A stretch of DNA of 64,000 bases from positions 1-64,000 of the forward strand of contig LJNK01000011.1 in assembly GCA_001303025.1 (NCBI GenBank). The letters are read 5' to 3'. This document shows positions 26,080 through 34,969 of the stretch, piece after piece. Below the pieces are notes generated by a model. It worked only from the letters and a program-made list of their open reading frames with translations, was not told the origin of the DNA and ran no database searches. Position 1 is the stretch's first letter; the number at the start of each line of letters is the position of its first letter. The stretch is from Deltaproteobacteria bacterium SG8_13. GTDB taxonomy: Bacteria > Desulfobacterota > Desulfobacteria > Desulfobacterales > SG8-13. Made by a program: the position numbers and the translations under genes.

Positions 26080-26946
26080 ATGGCCCTGTCTGCCTGGTTC
26101 GAAGACGCCTTTTTGAAAACAGCCGACGCGCTATTCCGGCGTTGGCCGCAGCCGCTGCCCGATCCGGACCAGCTGCGCCGGTGCCGACTGATCTCTCACC
26201 GGGGCGAGCATGACAACCGGGCGGTTGTTGAAAACAGCGTCCCGGCCTTCGAGGCGGCAGCAGCCGGGGAGGTGTGGGGTATCGAATTTGACCTGCGCTG
26301 GACAAGCGATCTTCGACCGGTGGTGTTCCACGACCGGGACACCCGGCGGCTGTTTGGTTCACCGGGCGTTATCCGCGAAATGAATTTCGGCGAACTGCGG
26401 GCCTCCTATCCCCTGATTCCGAGCTTGGAGGAGGTCGTCGAGCGCTTCGGCAAACACCTGCATTTGATGATCGAAGTCAAGCAGGAGCCATATCCGGACC
26501 CGGTCCGGCAAAACCGCGTGCTGGCCGGAATCCTGAAGCAGTTGAGGCCTGTCGTCGATTACCACCTGATCTCCCTCACTCCGCACATGTTCGACCGGTT
26601 CGATTTTGTGCCTGCAGATGTTTTTCTTCCGATCGCCGAACTGCATGTGAACCGGTTCAGCGAGCTTGCCCTTCGCAAGGGATACGGCGGTCTGTTAGGC
26701 CATTACCTTCTGGTCACCCGCAGAATTTCCCAAAAGCACCGGGACCGCAGTCAGCGAATCGGAACCGGGTTTGCCGATTCGCGCAACTGCCTGCTGCGGG
26801 AGATCAACCGCGCTGTGGACTGGATCTTTTCCAACCGGGCCGTTGCCATGCAGGCCGTCATCGACGCGCTGCTGCAGGACAAAACCCCGGCGGGAGCATC
26901 AAGGGATGACGGAAACCCTGTTGACCGGACAGTGAAAAACGGTTAG
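26080..26946 (+). CDS. glycerophosphodiester phosphodiesterase family protein
   Basis: About 288 residues from ATG 26080 (a TTG at 26068 is possible). Catalytic signatures are present: LISHRGEHDN and ENSVPAFEAA near residues 38-60, GIEFDLRWTSD (metal Glu/Asp, about 67), VVFHDRDTRRLFG (about 85), and HLMIEVKQE (about 132). The family hydrolyses glycerophosphodiesters to glycerol-3-phosphate and an alcohol. No signal peptide is seen, so it is probably cytoplasmic. A strong hairpin follows the stop. Confidence 0.87.
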   Translation: MALSAWFEDAFLKTADALFRRWPQPLPDPDQLRRCRLISHRGEHDNRAVVENSVPAFEAAAAGEVWGIEFDLRWTSDLRPVVFHDRDTRRLFGSPGVIREMNFGELRASYPLIPSLEEVVERFGKHLHLMIEVKQEPYPDPVRQNRVLAGILKQLRPVVDYHLISLTPHMFDRFDFVPADVFLPIAELHVNRFSELALRKGYGGLLGHYLLVTRRISQKHRDRSQRIGTGFADSRNCLLREINRAVDWIFSNRAVAMQAVIDALLQDKTPAGASRDDGNPVDRTVKNG

Positions 26947-26953
26947 TTTTCTT

Positions 26954-26982
26954 CACCCCTGCCCGGGGTAAGGGCAGGGGTG
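26954..26982. repeat. perfect 11-bp inverted repeat between GDPD and ALDH7 genes
   Basis: CACCCCTGCCC (26954-26964) pairs perfectly with GGGCAGGGGTG (26972-26982) across a 7-nt loop. No U-tract follows on either strand, so it is not a standard terminator. It may be a leader hairpin or a mobile palindromic element. Confidence 0.6.
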
Positions 26983-27045
26983 GCCAACTCCAGGGTTCGA
27001 ACCTGCAGCCGTCAAAAACCGATTCAAATGCAAGGAGCCAAGGAA

Positions 27046-28578
27046 ATGATGGAATCGATTCTGCAAGCGCTCGACCTGACAGGGGAACAGTCGGGAGCCG
27101 GCAACGGCAGTTTTTTTGCCTGCAGCGGCCCGGTTTTGCCGGTGACCACACCGATTACCGGCCGACAGGTGGGAACCGTCCGTACGGCAGGGGCGGCCGA
27201 TTGTGAAAAAGTCATCGCCGGTGCCGCCAAAGCCTTTGCAACCTGGCGAACGATGCCGGCCCCCAAACGGGGAGAAATCGTACGGCAGATCGGCGATGCC
27301 CTGCGCACGCACAAAAAAGAGCTGGGAGCGCTCGTGAGCCTGGAGACCGGGAAAATCAGGGCCGAGGGCGACGGCGAGGTCCAGGAGATGATCGATATCG
27401 CCGATTTTGCCGTGGGTCAGTCCCGGATGCTTTATGGCCTGAGCCTGCACAGCGAGCGTTTCGAACATCGCATGTACGAACAGTGGCACCCCCTGGGGCC
27501 GGTGGGGGTGATCACCGCGTTTAACTTCCCGGTGGCGGTCTGGTCCTGGAATGCCCTGATCGCCCTGGTTGCCGGTGACACGGTGGTGTGGAAGCCTTCC
27601 TCCAAGGCGGCCTTGTCCGCCATCGCCGTCATGAAAATCGTCTGGCCGGTGCTGCAGGCCAACGGCCTGCCCGATGGAATTGTGAACCTGGTGATCGGTG
27701 GCCGGGACAAAGTCGGGGAGGCTCTGGTCAACGACCGGCGGGTCCCGCTGATATCGGCCACCGGCAGTGTTCGGATGGGACGCCACATCGCCCGGTCGGT
27801 TGCCGAGCGGTTGGGGAAAACGATTCTGGAGCTGGGCGGCAACAACGCCATCCTCGTAGCGCCCAGCGCCGACCTGGACCTGGCCGTTCGGGCCATCGTC
27901 TTCGGGGCTGTGGGCACCGCCGGCCAGCGCTGCACCACCACCCGGCGCCTGATCGTCCATGAAGACATATACGATGCCCTGGCCGAGGCGCTCATCAAGG
28001 TCTACCGCCAGATCCAGATCGGCAATCCGCTGGAAGAAGGGGTGTTGATGGGCCCGCTGATCGATACCCAGGCGACGGCAGCCATGCAAAGCGCCCTCAA
28101 GGAGCTGCAGCGTCAGGGGGGCCGCGTCCTGGTTGGCGGAGAGGTCCTGTCCGGCGGAATCTACGATGCCGGAACATATGTCACGCCCTGCATCTGCGAG
28201 GCCCGGGCCGACTATCCGATTGTGGCGGAGGAGACCTTCGCCCCCATTTTATATCTGATCAAATATCGGACCATCGATGAGGCCATCGGCTACCACAACG
28301 CCGTGCCCCAGGGGCTTTCCTCGGCGATTTTCACCCGTGATCTGCAGGAATCGGAGATTTTTCTGAGCCAGCGGGGGAGCGATTGCGGCATTGCCAACGT
28401 GAACATCGGCACATCGGGCGCTGAAATCGGCGGCGCATTCGGCGGCGAAAAAGAGACCGGCGGCGGCCGCGAATCCGGTTCGGATGCCTGGAAGGCGTAC
28501 ATGCGCCGGCAAACCTGCACCGTCAACTGGTCCTCGGAGCTGCCGCTGGCCCAGGGCATTGCATTCGATATCGATTGA
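27046..28578 (+). CDS. ALDH7-family aldehyde dehydrogenase (alpha-aminoadipate semialdehyde dehydrogenase-like)
   Basis: A 510-residue enzyme. Catalytic Cys lies in GTAGQRCTTTRRL (about residue 294), the Glu base in LELGGNN (about 264), and the NAD-binding region in ITAFNFPVAVWSWN (about 158). The C-terminal segment (SGAEIGGAFGGEKETGGG, then SGSDAWKAYMRRQTCT) is diagnostic of antiquitin/AmaB-type ALDH7, which oxidises the lysine-breakdown semialdehyde to aminoadipate using NAD+. Start is ATG 27046 after a CAAGGAG site. Lysine pathway neighbours are absent, so the in vivo substrate is an inference. Confidence 0.92.
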   Translation: MMESILQALDLTGEQSGAGNGSFFACSGPVLPVTTPITGRQVGTVRTAGAADCEKVIAGAAKAFATWRTMPAPKRGEIVRQIGDALRTHKKELGALVSLETGKIRAEGDGEVQEMIDIADFAVGQSRMLYGLSLHSERFEHRMYEQWHPLGPVGVITAFNFPVAVWSWNALIALVAGDTVVWKPSSKAALSAIAVMKIVWPVLQANGLPDGIVNLVIGGRDKVGEALVNDRRVPLISATGSVRMGRHIARSVAERLGKTILELGGNNAILVAPSADLDLAVRAIVFGAVGTAGQRCTTTRRLIVHEDIYDALAEALIKVYRQIQIGNPLEEGVLMGPLIDTQATAAMQSALKELQRQGGRVLVGGEVLSGGIYDAGTYVTPCICEARADYPIVAEETFAPILYLIKYRTIDEAIGYHNAVPQGLSSAIFTRDLQESEIFLSQRGSDCGIANVNIGTSGAEIGGAFGGEKETGGGRESGSDAWKAYMRRQTCTVNWSSELPLAQGIAFDID

Positions 28579-28730
28579 CCGGTTCGAGAATCGATTCGAA
28601 AATGCGTTCAATGGCCCGGTGCTGCATACCCGGACAGTGAAACCACGCGTATGACGAAAGTGTTCGCTGGTGAGGGTGATTTTCAGTTCACGGGACGCCC
28701 TGCGCTGTAATCTGGACCCTTCCGCAACCG

Positions 28731-29204
28731 TTAGGACGGGTTCAGCGCAACTTCGGTTTCCGGCTCTCCCACAGGAACGGTGACCACGGCTGCCGGTGCG
28801 TTCTTGACCACCTTTTCGGCCACGCTTCCGAAGCGGAAATGACCCTTGGCGCCGCGGGTGGCCATTACAATTGCATCCACCTTTTCTTTCGCGGCGAGCT
28901 TGATAATCTCCTGCGCCGGGTCACCGACCGCAACGTGCTTGATGTACAGCGGACATCCCTGAAGATAGTCGCTGCAGATCTTGTCGAGACGCTCTCCGGC
29001 GGTTTTTTCTTCCCATTTCAATATCTTGTCGATCCGCTCCTTTTCGAAATCCCCGTACCATGGTTTGTGATGAGCGATGTCCTCTATTACGTACAGCACG
29101 TGAACCTCGGTGTTGTATTTCTCGGTCAGCGACCGGACCGTTGGCAGCGCTTTTTCGGCGCTGCCGGAAAAATCGGTGGGCCACAAGATTTTGTTGAAGT
29201 GCAT
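28731..29204 (-). CDS. universal stress protein, UspA family
   Basis: A 157-residue single-domain UspA protein. It begins KILWPTDFSGSAEKAL and carries the ATP-type loop MATRGAKGHFRFGSVAEKV (about 115-133), matching G-2X-G-9X-G-S. It is divergent from the Hsp20 gene over a 210-bp A/T-rich region, suggesting a shared stress response. Confidence 0.93.
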   Translation of the reverse strand: MHFNKILWPTDFSGSAEKALPTVRSLTEKYNTEVHVLYVIEDIAHHKPWYGDFEKERIDKILKWEEKTAGERLDKICSDYLQGCPLYIKHVAVGDPAQEIIKLAAKEKVDAIVMATRGAKGHFRFGSVAEKVVKNAPAAVVTVPVGEPETEVALNPS

Positions 29205-29317
29205 CTTGCCTCCTCTCGGTCTGTACCGGTTCGATGGCAGCAGGCGTGACCGCCAGATACATTACTATTAGCTAAGAAAAAATTAAATAATATTTATATA
29301 AGATGTATTTTACCATA

Positions 29318-29345
29318 TTGACATATATCGTTGCGGTTTTATATT
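29318..29345 (+). promoter_or_regulatory. sigma70-type promoter of hsp20
   Basis: TTGACA (29318-29323), 16-bp spacer, TATATT (29340-29345), about 70 bp before the ATG. This is the best consensus match in the window. No sigma32-type CTTGAA/CCCCAT pair is visible. Confidence 0.7.
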
Positions 29346-29414
29346 GGGCCTGAACAAAGATAAAACCGTATGACGGCAAATCAAACCATTTACCCATATA
29401 AGGAGGGAACTACC

Positions 29415-29858
29415 ATGGAACTTGTCAGATGGAATCCGATGCGGGATATGAACGACCTGCGACACCGGATCGATCAAATGTTCGGCGGCATGTTTTACCC
29501 CGCATCCGTGGAAAACCAGGGATCGTTACAGTGGAACTGGAATCCGGTTGTGGATGTTTACGACAACGATGAAAGCATCGTGATCAAAGCCGAGCTTCCG
29601 GGGATGGAGAAGAAGGACATCAGCATCGATGTGAAAGACCGCCTTTTGATTCTCAAGGGCGAGCGTTCGACCGACAAGGAAGTGAAAGAGGAAAAATACT
29701 ACCGCCGGGAACGCTCTTACGGGAGTTTTCAGCGGGTTTTCAACCTGCCGGTGGATGTCGATGCGGACAAGATCGAGGCGGCCTATGCAGACGGGCTGTT
29801 GAAAATCGAAATACCGAAGCCCGAAACGCAAAAGCCCAAGCAGATCACCGTTCACTAA
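29415..29858 (+). CDS. small heat shock protein Hsp20
   Basis: A 147-residue alpha-crystallin chaperone. The N-terminus is LVRWNPMRDMNDLRHRID. The crystallin domain (about 45-135) has VDVYDNDESIVIKAELPGM, then LLILKGER, then the signature AYADGLLKIEIPK (A-x-x-x-G-x-L). ATG 29415 has AAGGAGG 7 nt upstream. It binds unfolding proteins under stress. It is a single gene with a strong promoter and a clear terminator. Confidence 0.95.
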   Translation: MELVRWNPMRDMNDLRHRIDQMFGGMFYPASVENQGSLQWNWNPVVDVYDNDESIVIKAELPGMEKKDISIDVKDRLLILKGERSTDKEVKEEKYYRRERSYGSFQRVFNLPVDVDADKIEAAYADGLLKIEIPKPETQKPKQITVH

Positions 29859-29881
29859 GATTCGATCCGGATATCAGCGCC

Positions 29882-29915
29882 AAAAAGGGGGACCCGATGT
29901 CGGGTCCCCTTTTTT
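29882..29915 (+). terminator. rho-independent terminator after hsp20
   Basis: GGGGACCCGA-TG-TCGGGTCCCC (29888-29909) forms a 10-bp stem followed by six T residues, and is preceded by A residues, so it can also end minus-strand transcription of the facing gene at 29991. Confidence 0.85.
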
Positions 29916-29990
29916 GTTTGAATCATGCCGGATTCAGGGTGCTCCCGGATTCCGCAGGTCTTCGGAGAGTATGCTGCCCTCCGGCAATAT

Positions 29991-30308
29991 CTATGCAAGG
30001 TTTGGGGGTCCATCCGGTGCAGCCGATGCGGATGGTTGCACGGATTCGTTCCGCAGCCGGGAGCACAGATCAAATTCCTGATCGTTGAACACGCCTGGTT
30101 TCAGACCGTGGCGCATAAAACGAATCAGGCCGATCAGTTTTTCCTGGTATTGCCGGCTGGCCTCGCCGCTACAGGTGCGGGACTCGTTGTGGTAACTGTG
30201 ACGCCAAGCCTGGATAGCCTCTTTTTCGGCCAGGTAGATCACCTCGTAGCAATCCATGCCCCTGGCCTCACGAACAAACGTCTCAAAGTCACAATCCGTT
30301 GAAATCAT
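29991..30308 (-). CDS. hypothetical protein
   Basis: A 105-residue protein of unrecognised family. The body is helical and charged (CDFETFVREARGMDCYEVIYL; EAIQAWRHSYHNESR) with a disordered C-terminal tail rich in Ser/Ala/Pro. It faces the Hsp20 gene across the shared terminator. Coding is supported by its codon-position bias and an AAGGAGAA-like ribosome site before ATG 30308. Confidence 0.6.
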   Translation of the reverse strand: MISTDCDFETFVREARGMDCYEVIYLAEKEAIQAWRHSYHNESRTCSGEASRQYQEKLIGLIRFMRHGLKPGVFNDQEFDLCSRLRNESVQPSASAAPDGPPNLA

Positions 30309-30901
30309 ACGTTCTCCTTATCGCTCGATCCGGTCCTGCTTTGAGGATTCGAAAGCACGGCTCCATTACCGAGTAGAGCAATGCAACCGCACCGGCGCCG
30401 GTTCAGTGGATAAAAGAGCCGCTATTGCCTGTCAAAGCAGCCTGCAGACGATGACAGCCATTTTTTGTACGGGTTATAAACAATCCGCATCATTCGGAAA
30501 TGATGGTATTTCCTCTGCCGTTCGGTTGTAACGATCTGAAAACAAATGGAAAAATTCAATTGTTCTATTGCAAACCATTCCGGAGGGTTACACCGGTTAT
30601 GAACAAAATGAACCGATCCGGCCGGATCTGCAATCACCGGATACTACCCGTTTTTGCGATTTTTCCGTCCCTGATGCTGCGCCTTGGAGCATCCGGTCCG
30701 ATAAGGCCCTGATATACCGGCCATCTGGCAGTCTTTCCGGCCAATGGTCGGAATTGCTGCTAACAAACTTCTAACAATGTGACGGGTTTTCCGGGCCTTC
30801 CGGAAAAGCCCGGCAGCGGGCCAAACCGCGCGAAGCGTCCGGATCGCAGCTTGCAATTGCCGGGGTTCGATTCTATCTTGAGCGGTAAAAGGAGAAACAA
30901 A
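30309..30901. other. 593-bp intergenic region without a supported gene
   Basis: Only short open frames occur on both strands and none has family features. A 12-bp palindrome ACCGGC-GCCGGT lies at 30391-30402. A hairpin with TTTTCCGG (30787-30794) pairing to CCGGAAAA (30800-30807), extended by GGG/CCC with a bulge, lies about 95 bp before the next gene and may be in its leader. Confidence 0.55.
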
Positions 30902-31123
30902 ATGGCTGTACACAATGTAACCGTTTTCAAGCCGTATCCGTTTTCAAAGGGACAGAAGATCAACATAGCCGACGGTCCGCGCCAAGGGGATTGGGAGGTC
31001 CTTGCGGTGACCGACCGCAAGGTGAAGCTCCGCTGTCCCGTCAGTTTTCGCGAATTCGAATGGAACCGGTTCTGTTATTTTATTGAGGAGCGGGAAGGGG
31101 TCGAGTGGCCCCGGAAAGACTGA
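30902..31123 (+). CDS. small conserved-looking protein, 73 aa
   Basis: AAGGAG lies 7 nt before ATG 30902. The protein (VTVFKPYPFSKGQKINIADG; WEVLAVTDRKVKLRCPVS) looks like a compact beta-barrel of 70 residues with alternating hydrophobics and one Cys. No family is recognised. A similar fold occurs in small nucleic-acid or metal-binding domains, but there is no evidence for either. Confidence 0.65.
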   Translation: MAVHNVTVFKPYPFSKGQKINIADGPRQGDWEVLAVTDRKVKLRCPVSFREFEWNRFCYFIEEREGVEWPRKD

Positions 31124-31266
31124 TCAGGGCTCTGCGCGAATCTCCTGCAGGCCGGTCCCTGATCCGCCTGGTTCGCAGGTAACCTGATGCGGGGAGGGGA
31201 AAATGCGGATGGGACCTGCCGGGTTTGCCGGCTGAGGCGTCGAATCGGCTGCGGCGGCGGGGCAAT

Positions 31267-32256
31267 TTACCAGCGGATCATGGCGCTGCCCCAGGTCAGA
31301 CCGCCGCCGAACACCGGCAGGCAGACCAGATCTCCCGAACGGATGCTCGCGTCCCGAACGGCTTCATCCAATGCGATGGCGCAGGAGGCCGAGGAAATGT
31401 TGCCGTATTTGTGAACGGTCATGTAAAATTTAGCGAAGGGGATTTTCAGGGACTTGGAGATGTACTGAAACATGCGGATGTTGGCCTGATGCGGGATGAA
31501 CCAGGCAATGTCTTCGATGCGGATCTGGTTGTGAGCGGCGGATTCTTTAATGGCATCCATGAAATAGCGCACGGCCACTCGAAAGCTCATACTGGCTTCG
31601 ATCATGTTCAGAAGGTGCAGGCCCTTGTCGACGCTTTCGTGGGAGATCGGTGTGGTTTTGGATCCGCCGCCGGGAAGCAGCAGGTCCTGTCCACCGGATC
31701 CGTCCGTGTGCACATGGGTGGATAGAATCGCCGGTCCGCTATCGCCGAGAGCCACTACCGCAGCGCCGGCGCCGTCCCCCCACAGGATGCAGGTGGAGCG
31801 GTCTTTCCAGTTCAGCGTCCGGGTCATCACCTCCGAGGCCACTACCAGAATCCGCCGGCACGTTCCGCTCTTCAAATACTGCTCGGCAACGTTCAGGGCA
31901 AAGATAAATCCCGAGCAGGCTGCGGTGATGTCGAAGGTGACGGCCTGGGGCGCGTCCAGTCGCGCCTGGAGCCAGTTGGCCGCAGATGGGCAGCAGGTAT
32001 CCGGTGTGATCGTTCCGACCAGGATCAGGTCGATGTCCTTCGGGGTCAGGCCGGCGGCTTCCAGGGCCCGGACGGAAGCCTCGTACCCGAGATCGGATGC
32101 AGCCACACCCGGATCGGCCATGCGCCTTTCGCGCACACCGGTTCGCTTTGTGATCCACTCGTCGGAGGTGTCCAGGCCCATTGCGACCAGGTCATCGTTG
32201 GACAGCACGTTCGGCGGCAGGTAACTGCCCGTTCCCAGAATCCTGATTTGTTTCAT
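31267..32256 (-). CDS. 3-oxoacyl-ACP synthase III (KAS III, FabH-like)
   Basis: A 329-residue thiolase-fold enzyme with complete catalytic triad: Cys in FDITAACSGFIFAL (about residue 116), His in AWFIPHQANIRM (about 248) and Asn in HKYGNISSASC (about 278). GTGSYLPPNVLSND starts the protein. It condenses acetyl-CoA or another acyl-CoA with malonyl-ACP to begin fatty-acid synthesis. There are no other fab genes nearby, so it could also serve a specialised acyl starter or a secondary pathway. GGAGG lies 10 nt upstream of ATG 32256. Confidence 0.92.
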   Translation of the reverse strand: MKQIRILGTGSYLPPNVLSNDDLVAMGLDTSDEWITKRTGVRERRMADPGVAASDLGYEASVRALEAAGLTPKDIDLILVGTITPDTCCPSAANWLQARLDAPQAVTFDITAACSGFIFALNVAEQYLKSGTCRRILVVASEVMTRTLNWKDRSTCILWGDGAGAAVVALGDSGPAILSTHVHTDGSGGQDLLLPGGGSKTTPISHESVDKGLHLLNMIEASMSFRVAVRYFMDAIKESAAHNQIRIEDIAWFIPHQANIRMFQYISKSLKIPFAKFYMTVHKYGNISSASCAIALDEAVRDASIRSGDLVCLPVFGGGLTWGSAMIRW

Positions 32257-32348
32257 CGAGGGTTTGCCTCCATCGTGCATTGCGTCATGGCGGCTCAGCG
32301 CTGCTGCCCGGCAGAGCCTTCGGTTTCCGATGTTCCAGCATCGGGTGT

Positions 32349-33515
32349 TCAGATATAGCGATCCACCATTTCGGTGATAAACTTTTCCACACCCTGCTGT
32401 CCACCTTCTGCCTCCAGCTCCGTCAGCAGGCTTTTGATTTTGCGGTACGTTGCCGGATCGGTCTTCAGATCATCGGTGGATCGATAGGCCCCGCCGCGGC
32501 GGCCCATCCGGTATATCAGTCGATCGGTATCCGGCAGATCGAGATAGGCCTGGACCACCGCCAGCATCCTGGGTTGATCTGCCGGCATTTTGCCGCTGAC
32601 TTCTTCCAGCAGATTCATGATATGATCGCTGGTAATCACACTGGTGATGCCCTCCAGCGATTCGACAAACAGTTTGATCTCCGCAGCGAGCATATCGTCG
32701 GTCTGCATGGTGAAGGTGCCGTCGGCAATCTTTTCGTAAAGGGGCACCCGCTGCGGCACACGCAGACTGCGCAGGCGAATGAAGTGCGGGTTGATCTGAT
32801 TTAATACCCTGGCGGTATCCACGGCGTGTTCGCGCCACATTTGACGGCCGCCCAGACCCGGCATCACGTATTCGGAAAGCTGCATGCCGGCTTCCAGCAG
32901 TTTCCTGCCCGCTTCGATATGCTGGGCAGCGCTGACGCCTTTTTTCATCAGTTTCAGCAAGGCGTCGCAACCGGTTTCCAGGCCGATGTGGACCCGGTCC
33001 AGCCCGGCCTCGCGGATGCGCACAAGCGAGGCCACGGACTTGCGGACCACCGTTCGGGAACGCGAATAGGTCGTGACGCGGGTGATTTCCGGAAACTGTT
33101 CCCGTAAAAACCGGAGGACTTCCACCAGGTCGTCGGTTTTCATGATCAGGTTGTCGGCGTCCTGTAAAAAACAGGCCTCGGTTTTGTAATACAGCCAGGC
33201 CGCGATGCTGCGGAAATTGTCGTTGTAGCCGGCAGTGTTGAAAATGTGGGTAATCACCTGGTCGTTGACGGCGCCGCCGCCGCCCAGCTTCCGGGAAAGC
33301 GACTTGATCTCGTCTGCCATGCTGCGCGCCGCGGAAATATCCTGCTTGATTTCTTCAACGCTGCGCAGGGAGAATTTGCGATGCTTGTAGACCGGGCAGA
33401 AAAGGCACCGGTTCCACGGGCAGTTGCGGGTCAGCCTCAGCAGCAGACTGCGGGCCTCGTTCGGCGGCCGGATCGGTCCCTGCTCAAAGTCCAGATTATT
33501 CTCATCGGTCATCAT
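32349..33515 (-). CDS. radical SAM protein with CX4CX2C cluster motif
   Basis: A 388-residue protein. The cluster motif near residue 30 is NCPWNRCLFC, giving spacing CX4CX2C rather than the usual CX3CX2C. Nearby RLTRN and later TYSRSRT, then GLDRVHIGLETGCDALLKLM (SAM-binding strand, about 170), support a radical SAM barrel. The C-terminal 120 residues are helical. The family containing this motif is found in many anaerobes without known substrate. Downstream of an M24 peptidase gene on the same strand (45 bp), and before the KAS III gene. Confidence 0.82.
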   Translation of the reverse strand: MMTDENNLDFEQGPIRPPNEARSLLLRLTRNCPWNRCLFCPVYKHRKFSLRSVEEIKQDISAARSMADEIKSLSRKLGGGGAVNDQVITHIFNTAGYNDNFRSIAAWLYYKTEACFLQDADNLIMKTDDLVEVLRFLREQFPEITRVTTYSRSRTVVRKSVASLVRIREAGLDRVHIGLETGCDALLKLMKKGVSAAQHIEAGRKLLEAGMQLSEYVMPGLGGRQMWREHAVDTARVLNQINPHFIRLRSLRVPQRVPLYEKIADGTFTMQTDDMLAAEIKLFVESLEGITSVITSDHIMNLLEEVSGKMPADQPRMLAVVQAYLDLPDTDRLIYRMGRRGGAYRSTDDLKTDPATYRKIKSLLTELEAEGGQQGVEKFITEMVDRYI

Positions 33516-33560
33516 GTCTACTTCGTTTTTTACCTTGTCGGCTATCGGACAAAGATAAGC

Positions 33561-34754
33561 TCAGCACAGAAAAATGTCCACCGGTGCGCTGCTGATCAGG
33601 CGGGCCCCGGTATCGGTGACCCTGAAAACACTTTCGATTCCGGCGGCAAATTCGCCTTCGAAACACAGCTTGGGCTCCAGTGCGATCGTCATGCCCGGCT
33701 CCAGAACATCGGTCTTCCCCTCTGCAAGAAAGGGGGGTTCGATCAACTCCACACCGATGCCGTGACCCACGAAGCGAACCTTGAAACCGGGCGGACCGAG
33801 ATACGTTTCTGTGTATCCTCTTTTTCGCGCTTCGGCAACCGAGCGCTCGTATACCGCTCCGGTGGTCATACCCGGCTTTACGGCAGCAATGACCTCGTTG
33901 TGGATGTCGATGGCCGCAAGGCATGCATCCTTCGCTTTCGCCGGCATGCTGCCGATGGCGAACATGCGGGTCTCGTCGATGTGATAGCCGTTTAACACCG
34001 CTCCGAAATCGACCAGGATCGGCTCGTTTTCCCGCAGCTTGCGGTGCCCGGCACCGCTGGGAAAGGCGGGCGAGGTCCCCTGACCGCTGAACGGGGAATC
34101 GAGCATGCCCACCCGCCCCCCGTTCTCGCCGCTCAGCACGTGCCACGGATAGCCCTCCGACTGAAAATGACGGGTGCGCAGCTTTCCGCCGTGGCCCAGT
34201 TTGCGGGCCGCGGCTTCATACATGCCGGCAAACGCCATTTCGCTGATGCCGGCTCGGATCGCGCCGCGCATGTAATCGAAGGTCCTGCGGCTCAACTCGG
34301 CGGTCGCCTCCATCTGTCGGATTTCCCATTTGGATTTCCTTTCGCGCACCTTCAATATCGCCGGTGAGCCATCCACAATTTTCCGTTTGCCGAGCAGGCG
34401 GCGGTAGAACTCGCAGTCGTTTACCGGCAGCACGTCGAGTTCTAAAGCGAGCACCGCCGGCAGCTTTCCGTAATGGGAGCGCAGAAGATCGGGCAGCTGG
34501 CGGATCGAATCGATGGCGATGACGCTGTCAAGGCGCGATTCCTGCCGGGCCCTTGGGAAATAGCGTTTGATGGCCAGCAGCGGGGGCCCTTCTGCCGGGA
34601 TGTACAGCATTCCGTTCTGGGCGGTGCCGGAGAAGTAAAACAGATCGGCCCGCTGGATTACGAGCAGTCCTTCGATCTTCGCGGTGATCATCTCCTGCTG
34701 AACTTTCGCAACCCGCGAATGGAGCTCGGCTTCCGGAACGAAAAAGGGGTTCAT
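33561..34754 (-). CDS. M24-family Xaa-Pro peptidase-like protein
   Basis: A 397-residue protein with creatinase N-domain (LLVIQRADLFYFSGTAQNG, about residue 34) and pita-bread catalytic domain. Metal ligands are present: DFGAVLNGYHIDETRMF (two Asp, about 250), GHGIGVELIEPP (His, about 322), EPKLCFEGEFAAGIES (Glu pair, about 355). The start is uncertain: ATG 34754 is taken, 34772 is an alternative. It probably removes Xaa-Pro residues from peptides or is a related amidase. Confidence 0.88.
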   Translation of the reverse strand: MNPFFVPEAELHSRVAKVQQEMITAKIEGLLVIQRADLFYFSGTAQNGMLYIPAEGPPLLAIKRYFPRARQESRLDSVIAIDSIRQLPDLLRSHYGKLPAVLALELDVLPVNDCEFYRRLLGKRKIVDGSPAILKVRERKSKWEIRQMEATAELSRRTFDYMRGAIRAGISEMAFAGMYEAAARKLGHGGKLRTRHFQSEGYPWHVLSGENGGRVGMLDSPFSGQGTSPAFPSGAGHRKLRENEPILVDFGAVLNGYHIDETRMFAIGSMPAKAKDACLAAIDIHNEVIAAVKPGMTTGAVYERSVAEARKRGYTETYLGPPGFKVRFVGHGIGVELIEPPFLAEGKTDVLEPGMTIALEPKLCFEGEFAAGIESVFRVTDTGARLISSAPVDIFLC

Positions 34755-34969
34755 GTCACCTGCTGTGCGCATGCGGCGGTAACCTTGCGGCCGTGCATTG
34801 ATCACAGGGTTTCCGATTCGCGCCCTCTCGGTTTTTCCTTGATTCGGATCGTTGGGCGGACTAAAGAATTTGTATCCCAACCTGCAGACCATGTCAAAAA
34901 GACTTCACCTTCCTGGAGGCGGCGAATGCTCCGTGAACCGGTGGGTGTCATTCAGCAAGGAGAATCTCT

